DNA of 11,823 nucleotides from an uncultured Clostridia bacterium. GTDB lineage: Bacteria; Bacillota; Clostridia; Oscillospirales; Acutalibacteraceae. The position numbers and the translations under genes are program-made. This document shows positions 6,676 through 11,823 of this stretch, piece by piece. The stretch covers positions 1 to 11,823 of the forward strand of contig CAMFPJ010000036.1 in assembly GCA_945971755.1 (NCBI GenBank), read 5' to 3'. Within the stretch, counting starts at the first letter, position 1. The number at the start of each line of letters is the position of its first letter. The notes under the pieces were generated by a model. The model saw nothing but the letters and a program-made list of their open reading frames with translations, was not told where the DNA came from and ran no database searches.

Positions 6676-7793
6676 TAATTATCGCATGCGTTCTTATGAT
6701 TGCCTCAATAATTAACCGTGATGCTTTTAAGGAGGATATAAGCAAACGAACAGTTGTACAGGGAGTAGGAATTGACCTTAATGATGACGGAACATACACG
6801 GTTACTCTTGAAACTATAAATACCGAAAATTACTCAAATGCGGACGGAACCGCCTCTCCGGTAATGAACATCAGAACGCTTTCCGGTAAAACGGTATATT
6901 CCGCAATAAAAAGCGCTTATTCCATTGACGGTAAAACTCCGTTGATGTCGCAAAACAGAGTTATTATAATCGGTAAATCTCTGGCAGAAAAAAACATAAT
7001 TCCCGCACTTGATTTCTTTATACGGGATGCGGAAAATTATCCGTCAGTGTTAATAGCAATGGCAGAAACGTCTGCCGAAGATTTCTTCAAAAAATCAACG
7101 AATGACTCCTCGGTTGTTTCAAGGAACGTTGAAAGAATAATCTTAACCGCACAGGAAGATTTAACCGTGTCGTCAATTTCTCTTTGTGAACTTGTTAATA
7201 GATATAAAGACGGTGCAAGCTCCTTTTATATGCCCATAATGTCTGTTGAAAAAGTCGGAGAAAAAGCTAACGCAGTTTCAAAGGGTACCGCAATTTTTAA
7301 GAACGGTAAATTGAGCCTTACGCTTAATGAGCCTGAAACAGTCTGTCTTAATTTTCTTTGCAATAAGGCAAAAAAGGGTGCAATAGACATTTCGGTTAAC
7401 GGTGTGCCGGCAGCTGTAAGTATAATAAAAAGCCAAACAATGCGAAAGCTTGATTATCAAAGTGACTTTCCAAGATTTAATATAGAGATTAAAGCTACTG
7501 CAGACCTTGCAGAGCTTTCAGACAAAACGATAAGCAGTATCACGGATAAGGATATAAACAAGATAGAAACAAATGCGGAAATTAAGCTGAAAAGTGAAAT
7601 ACAAGATTTTTGTGAAAAAATCTATAAGGTCAATAAAACCGACCCTGTTGGGCTTTCAAGGTTGATTTTTATTTATTACCCCGAAAAATATCGTCAGCAA
7701 AAAGAAAACCTCAACGAAATAATGACGCAAAGTCAGTATAACGTTGAGGTAGATATAAAAATTCGCCGTGTGGGACAAGATTATTCATCTTGA
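6660..7793 (+). CDS. gerC: spore germination receptor subunit C (Ger(x)C family), atypical N-terminus
   Basis: A 377-residue C-subunit of the receptor. The hallmark VVQGVGIDL (32-40), TLETINTE (49-56), SQNRVIIIGKSLAE (97-110) and KGTAIFKNGKLSL (208-220) all fit Ger(x)C. These proteins are normally lipoproteins with a cleaved signal ending in a Gly-Cys-Trp-Asp/Asn-Arg junction. Here the hydrophobic N-terminus (5-18) is followed by INRD (18-21) with Ile where the Cys-Trp should be. The only early Cys, C10 in IIAC, leaves a hydrophobic run of just four residues, too short for an ordinary lipoprotein signal. The protein may be held by an uncleaved anchor instead. ATG is preceded by AGAGG (6646-6650). 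The end overlaps the opposite-strand EAL gene by 13 bp. Confidence 0.93.
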   Translation: MRKTVVIIACVLMIASIINRDAFKEDISKRTVVQGVGIDLNDDGTYTVTLETINTENYSNADGTASPVMNIRTLSGKTVYSAIKSAYSIDGKTPLMSQNRVIIIGKSLAEKNIIPALDFFIRDAENYPSVLIAMAETSAEDFFKKSTNDSSVVSRNVERIILTAQEDLTVSSISLCELVNRYKDGASSFYMPIMSVEKVGEKANAVSKGTAIFKNGKLSLTLNEPETVCLNFLCNKAKKGAIDISVNGVPAAVSIIKSQTMRKLDYQSDFPRFNIEIKATADLAELSDKTISSITDKDINKIETNAEIKLKSEIQDFCEKIYKVNKTDPVGLSRLIFIYYPEKYRQQKENLNEIMTQSQYNVEVDIKIRRVGQDYSS

Positions 7794-10045
7794 TTGTATT
7801 CTTCTCTAACAAGCTCTTGAAGCTGTTCAAAGGTCATGGGCTTTCCGAAGAAGTAACCCTGAATCATATCACATTCAAAATCTCGAAGATAGCGGAACTG
7901 TTCTTCAGTTTCAACACCCTCGGCAATAATCTTGATTTTAAGACGTTTTGCCATTTCAATGACACATTCAATAATCGATCTGCCGCGTGGGTCGTCATAG
8001 TCGTCAATGAATGATTTGTCAAGCTTCAAAATGTCAATCGGCATTGATTTAAGAAGCATAAGGGAGGAGTAGCCTGTACCGAAATCGTCCATAAGAATCT
8101 TAAATCCTGTTTTACGAATTTGACGAAGCAGTTTAATAAACATTTTTTTGCTCTTAAACAAAGTCGTTTCAGTAATTTCAAGCTGCAGATGGTTAACGTC
8201 TGCTCCCATTTTTTTTGCAAGAGCTTCACAGTTTTCGGCAAAATTCTCTCTGACAAGAGATTTCTGTGATAAGTTTACAGAGAAATCAATATCATGAAGT
8301 CCCGACTTGCTCCATTCTGCTTGGCGTTTGCACACCGCTTCAAACGTGAGTTGGTCAAGGGACTGAATTAGGCCTCGTTCTTCCGCAAGAGCAATAAATT
8401 CGTCAGGGGGAACAAAGGTCCCGTTATCTCTGCGCCAACGAACAAGTGCCTCGGCACCGCAAATTTTTTGCGAAACCGTGTCAAACTGAGGCTGGAAAAT
8501 AACATCAAGAGTTTTGTTTTCAATGGCAAGATCAAGCTCATCTTCAAGAGCCTTCTTTTCACTTAAAGTCTGTTTAAGCGACTTGTCGTAGAAAGCAAAC
8601 GATTCTTCACGGTGCCCTTTAACGAGAGACTTTGCCATAACGGCTTTTGTTTGCAATCTTTGAAGATTGGTCTCGCCCTTTTCAACAAGGTAAATACCGA
8701 TGCTGGGTGTTAAAATATAGTCCATTGTTGTGCCGTCGTAGTATTTGTGGCAACGTTGAGAAAATTCGTTAATTCTTTCCGATAATTCCTCTTTTGATTT
8801 GTAGTGCATAAGAACAGCGAATCTGTCGGCGGCAATTCTGCAAACGTGTTCACCATCATTTAACAACTCTTCCCAGAGGGAGTAGATATAACGGAGAGTT
8901 TTGTTGCCGTGCTCGTATCCGTAATAGTCATTAACAAGCTTAAAGCGGTCAATATCCATAACTATGTATGCAATATTGTTATTACTTTTAACCAATTGCT
9001 TTTTCGCGTCAACACAGAATTTAGCGTATGATGAACCTCCTGTGAGGCTGTCTATATAAAGTATTTGGTCAATTTCTTTCTTTTTAGCTTTTTCTTCGGT
9101 AACAATGTAAAGAGCGAAAAGAATAAATACACCAATTAAGAAGAAACACATAAGAGCAATGTAAGTAAGTACAGTATTTCTTGATGTGTTAACGACTGAC
9201 TGGGGAATATAACTTATAATGTACCAGTCTTCAAAATCTATCGGTGCATAGGATATATAATAGTCGTTGTTTTTGTAAATATTGTTTGCTTTTATAATAC
9301 CTGAACGGTTATTTGAAATGTCATCAATAAATTGCTTGTGATTTTTTTCACCGTCTTTGCCTGTATCTGAAATGTAGTCGAAAACATTTTTAACGTTTTT
9401 TTCGTCTAAAGCGTCAAATGTTGCACTAACAATTATTTCTCCGTTTTTACTTATTATTGCAAAATGTTCTTCACCGTTGAATGAGCTTGAACCCAAAAAT
9501 TTACGTATATCTTCCGTGTGGTAGGAGAGAAAGAAAACTCCGATAGGCTCACCGTCTTTGAATACGGGCATCAGCATCGTGAAAGTATCGACAGAGTCAA
9601 GACTTTGCTCCGGAATAAGCCTTTTTACCGTAACTTTTTTTGAGGAAATAGCGTAATCAATGTAGTTAACCTTCGGCAAATGTGAATATACACCTACTCC
9701 GTCAACAGACTTGTAATAGCACTCTCCGTTAAGATAAGCAAAACCGTAACGCGCCAAAGCACCGGTCATATCTATTTTTCCTAAACTGTCAATGGCAGCT
9801 TTTGCATCATTTTTAGCAACGGAAGCATCAATTTGATTTGCAAGATTAACAGCCAAGTCGTGCTGACTTGTAAGTTGAAAACTGACAATGTCAGCATTTT
9901 TAATTGAAGTTTCTGCCAAAGTATTACATGTTACCTTGTCAAGCTCTGCGGTTAAAAACAGCGGAAAAAATATAAGAACAGCCGCAGCAATCAAACAAAG
10001 CAAAAAAAGCATTAAATACCTGCTTATGCGTACTTTCTTTTCCAA
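7781..10045 (-). CDS. membrane Cache-GGDEF-EAL protein, predicted c-di-GMP phosphodiesterase
   Basis: About 754 residues (numbered here from the alternative GTG at 10054, which adds three). The order is a membrane helix (14-34), a large extracytoplasmic sensor resembling a double Cache domain (about 36-285), a second helix (294-318), a GGDEF-type domain (about 332-490) and an EAL domain (about 505-750). The GGDEF signature is degenerate, R-I-A-A-D-R-F (406-412), so cyclase activity is unlikely. The EAL side looks complete: GAEALVRW (533-540), VNLS (593-596), EITE (626-629), DDFGTGYSSL (656-665), KLDKSF (677-682), AEGVE (711-715) and QGYFFGKP (732-739). It should therefore hydrolyse c-di-GMP under control of an external ligand. 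TTG at 10045 is preferred because AAGGCGGTG (10052-10060) is a near-perfect ribosome binding site 7-8 bases upstream. It starts 38 bp after the GH36 stop, probably in one transcript. Confidence 0.93.
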   Translation of the reverse strand: MEKKVRISRYLMLFLLCLIAAAVLIFFPLFLTAELDKVTCNTLAETSIKNADIVSFQLTSQHDLAVNLANQIDASVAKNDAKAAIDSLGKIDMTGALARYGFAYLNGECYYKSVDGVGVYSHLPKVNYIDYAISSKKVTVKRLIPEQSLDSVDTFTMLMPVFKDGEPIGVFFLSYHTEDIRKFLGSSSFNGEEHFAIISKNGEIIVSATFDALDEKNVKNVFDYISDTGKDGEKNHKQFIDDISNNRSGIIKANNIYKNNDYYISYAPIDFEDWYIISYIPQSVVNTSRNTVLTYIALMCFFLIGVFILFALYIVTEEKAKKKEIDQILYIDSLTGGSSYAKFCVDAKKQLVKSNNNIAYIVMDIDRFKLVNDYYGYEHGNKTLRYIYSLWEELLNDGEHVCRIAADRFAVLMHYKSKEELSERINEFSQRCHKYYDGTTMDYILTPSIGIYLVEKGETNLQRLQTKAVMAKSLVKGHREESFAFYDKSLKQTLSEKKALEDELDLAIENKTLDVIFQPQFDTVSQKICGAEALVRWRRDNGTFVPPDEFIALAEERGLIQSLDQLTFEAVCKRQAEWSKSGLHDIDFSVNLSQKSLVRENFAENCEALAKKMGADVNHLQLEITETTLFKSKKMFIKLLRQIRKTGFKILMDDFGTGYSSLMLLKSMPIDILKLDKSFIDDYDDPRGRSIIECVIEMAKRLKIKIIAEGVETEEQFRYLRDFECDMIQGYFFGKPMTFEQLQELVREEYNQDE

Positions 10046-10051
10046 ATTTTC

Positions 10052-10060
10052 CACCGCCTT
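10052..10060 (-). promoter_or_regulatory. ribosome binding site deciding the EAL gene start
   Basis: On the minus strand the sequence AAGGCGGTG matches the ideal AAGGAGGTG in eight of nine positions. Its last three bases are the GTG that could itself be read as a start, but that would leave only two bases between AAGG and the start. TTG at 10045-10043 has normal spacing. Confidence 0.65.
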
Positions 10061-10083
10061 TCAGAAACATTATTTGTTGTCAC

Positions 10084-11724
10084 TTAATATAAATCTCCTG
10101 TTTTAATGTTAAAGCAAAGTCTGCCGTCACCGTTTTCATCTTTATATTGAATTTCAACGGTATTGTTTGTAATGAACTCTGCAGAAATAATTTCAGGACG
10201 TTTGTTGTTAAATACTTTAAGAAGAGTCTGCCTCTTTTCGTCATCGTAATCACCAACATTGTCGGAGGTAAACAGCAAACTTCCGAACATGTGGTTAACG
10301 GTGGAAATTATCTTTCTTTGTTCCAAAGACATTTTCATATTTGTATCGCGAAGCAGGAAAACATCGGGGTCGTTAAGGAAAGCTCTGCCGTCAAGTCCTC
10401 TGCGGAAAATTGTATTTCCAAGAGCCGCACTTGTTGAAACACCTTCACGCTGAATATCTATTTTTTTACTCCACTCAAGCCCCATATCAGCACCGATTCT
10501 GCAATAGTCAACCTTGCCGAAAGCGGGTGCAAGCGGAACTCCGCAGCCAAGAATTAACTTGTCGCCCACACATTCACGGATAAAGTCCATAGCCTCGCAC
10601 ATAAGCTGACCGCGAGATTTTCCGTGATTTGGAACAATTGCCGCTGCATAAAGGAAGTCAAGCTTAACCATATCGTAGCCCCACTCGTTAAGAACCACAT
10701 CAAAGAAACGGCGAATATATTCACGTGCACCCTCATTTTCAATATCAAGTGCATAAAATCCGTTCCAGTTGAAACCGCATTTAACGGGCTTGCCGAATTT
10801 GTCTTTTATCAGCCAGTCGGGGTGTTCCTTTGCAACCTTTGAGTTATACTGAGCGCCCAATGGGGCGAGCCAAAGACCGGCTTTCATACCTTTTTCGTGA
10901 ATAATATCCGCAACATATTTCATTCCGTCGGGGAACTTAACGGGGTTTACGCTGAGCCAGTCGCCAACCGCCGTCTGATAACCGTCGTCAATCTGAAAAA
11001 TATCAATTTTTGCATCAATCTTTGAAATAGCTTCAAGGTCGGTCTTAACAATATCTTCCGTAACATTTGCATAGTAGTTGTACCATGTGGTGTAGCCGTT
11101 AGCTTTTTTAGCTTTCGGCTTTTCAATTTTCATTGCTGCAAAGTATTTGTCAAAAACCTCGTCCATTGTACCCTTAAAGTTTACAATATCCATAAGCACA
11201 TATTCGCCGTCAATTTTAACGCCCTCAAGTTCTTTTTCAAATACAATTTTATTCTCAGGACAATTCGCATTGATTATAGTGTAGCCGTAACGCTCTGACA
11301 GAGAGCCGAAAAGGTCAACTGTTTTTCCGTTCCTTACATAAGCATAAGAATATCCGTGGAAAACGCCCTTGCGGCTGTCATATTTCTTGAAATTGTAGTC
11401 ACCGGACGCACCGAGAGGTGAAAAGAGCAGGGGAACAAGACGAACAGACGGCATATTAACCCCTTGTTCGTCCGTAAAGTATTCGCGGCAGTCAGTCCAG
11501 GATTGATAACCGTTCAAAAAAACTCTGTCATTAGCGTTGAACTCATAGGGAGTTATAAGCTTGAACTTGAGTTTTTCAAGGGGAGCGCCTTTTGTGTTGA
11601 CAACAAGTTTTACGTGGTCTGTGTTTGCAGTAATATTCATTGAATACTGTTCGGTTTCGAATTGATTGCTGCGGTAACTTACCCCGTCAGAAAAATATTC
11701 AAAACTAATCTTAAACTTTTCCAT
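10084..11724 (-). CDS. GH36-like alpha-galactosidase (clan GH-D), cytoplasmic
   Basis: A 546-residue glycoside hydrolase predicted to remove terminal alpha-linked galactose (or alpha-GalNAc) from oligosaccharides in the cytoplasm; no signal peptide is present. The N-terminal beta-sandwich carries NGYQSW (71-76). The barrel runs from about 205, with FQIDDGYQ (243-250), GLWLAPLGA (283-291), KLDF (354-357, nucleophile D356) and RIGADMG (409-415, acid/base D413). It is shorter than the usual 700-residue GH36 enzymes, so it belongs to a compact subgroup whose exact specificity is uncertain. ATG at 11724 is chosen because GGGAGAGG (11730-11737) lies 5 bases upstream. The frame stays open further to 11820, but that extension runs through the library adapter and reads MGSEMCIRDR, a known artefact. 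The EAL gene follows after a short gap. Confidence 0.88.
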   Translation of the reverse strand: MEKFKISFEYFSDGVSYRSNQFETEQYSMNITANTDHVKLVVNTKGAPLEKLKFKLITPYEFNANDRVFLNGYQSWTDCREYFTDEQGVNMPSVRLVPLLFSPLGASGDYNFKKYDSRKGVFHGYSYAYVRNGKTVDLFGSLSERYGYTIINANCPENKIVFEKELEGVKIDGEYVLMDIVNFKGTMDEVFDKYFAAMKIEKPKAKKANGYTTWYNYYANVTEDIVKTDLEAISKIDAKIDIFQIDDGYQTAVGDWLSVNPVKFPDGMKYVADIIHEKGMKAGLWLAPLGAQYNSKVAKEHPDWLIKDKFGKPVKCGFNWNGFYALDIENEGAREYIRRFFDVVLNEWGYDMVKLDFLYAAAIVPNHGKSRGQLMCEAMDFIRECVGDKLILGCGVPLAPAFGKVDYCRIGADMGLEWSKKIDIQREGVSTSAALGNTIFRRGLDGRAFLNDPDVFLLRDTNMKMSLEQRKIISTVNHMFGSLLFTSDNVGDYDDEKRQTLLKVFNNKRPEIISAEFITNNTVEIQYKDENGDGRLCFNIKTGDLY

Positions 11725-11791
11725 GCGAACCTCTCCCATTATGCAATATATATCTAAATTATACCAAAGGCGCACACTCAAAGTATATAGT
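11725..11791 (-). promoter_or_regulatory. 5' region of the GH36 gene with SD and a -10-like box
   Basis: On the minus strand a strong ribosome binding site GGGAGAGG (11730-11737) precedes the ATG. Further upstream is a perfect TATAAT (11758-11763). No good -35 lies 16-18 bases upstream of it (the hexamer there is ATACTT; a TTGAGT is only 12 bases away). It could be a promoter for the GH36-EAL pair, but the genomic sequence ends 28 bases upstream. Confidence 0.45.
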
Positions 11792-11823
11792 CTGTCTCTT
11801 ATACACATCTCCGAGCCCACGAG
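11792..11823 (-). other. Nextera read-2 side adapter (library artefact)
   Basis: Positions 11792-11810 are CTGTCTCTTATACACATCT, the inverted Tn5 mosaic end, and 11811-11823 are CCGAGCCCACGAG, the read-2 side Nextera tail lacking its last two bases. Not genomic; real sequence ends at 11791. Confidence 0.98.

Overview
The window is an 11.7 kb piece of bacterial DNA (44-11791) with Illumina Nextera library adapter still attached at both ends (1-43 and 11792-11823). The adapters are artefacts, and one of them creates a false N-terminal extension on the last gene. The insert is AT-rich and packed with genes: there is no gene-free stretch longer than about 70 bp, and no tRNA, rRNA, CRISPR array or insertion sequence was seen. 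A gerA-gerB-gerC spore germination operon beside a YetF-type (DUF421) membrane protein points to an endospore-forming member of the Clostridia (Bacillota). The sialic acid and galactoside genes suit a gut or mucin-associated lineage. This placement rests on gene content only.

Layout. (1) 44-3008, plus strand: the last codons of a truncated upstream gene, then nanE (ManNAc-6-P 2-epimerase), a nanK-type ROK kinase and a sialidase-like beta-propeller protein with no signal peptide, all separated by 20 bp or less. This is the 3' part of a sialic acid catabolic operon; the lyase and transporter would be expected off the left edge. (2) 2988-4038, minus strand: a DUF421/YetF membrane protein followed by an overlapping small DUF4363 protein. 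(3) 4106-7793, plus strand: gerA-gerB-gerC, overlapping and translationally coupled, divergent from DUF421. (4) 7781-11724, minus strand: a cytoplasmic GH36-like alpha-galactosidase followed by a membrane-bound Cache-GGDEF-EAL protein whose GGDEF motif is degenerate and whose EAL motif is intact.

How the genes fit together. NanK phosphorylates ManNAc released from sialic acid and NanE epimerises the product to GlcNAc-6-P; the sialidase-like protein may supply free sialic acid or a related sugar inside the cell. The Ger proteins form a nutrient germinant receptor in the spore inner membrane, and the divergent DUF421-DUF4363 pair may act in the same membrane. The EAL protein probably degrades c-di-GMP in response to an extracellular signal. 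Both convergent gene pairs overlap at their stop codons, leaving no room for a terminator between them.

I did not find a clearly new defence or mobile system. The points most worth a second look are the sialidase-like protein that lacks the usual FRIP arginine, the terminator-like palindrome in its early coding sequence, a GerC without the usual lipobox cysteine, the DUF421-DUF4363 pair next to gerABC, and the adapter artefacts.
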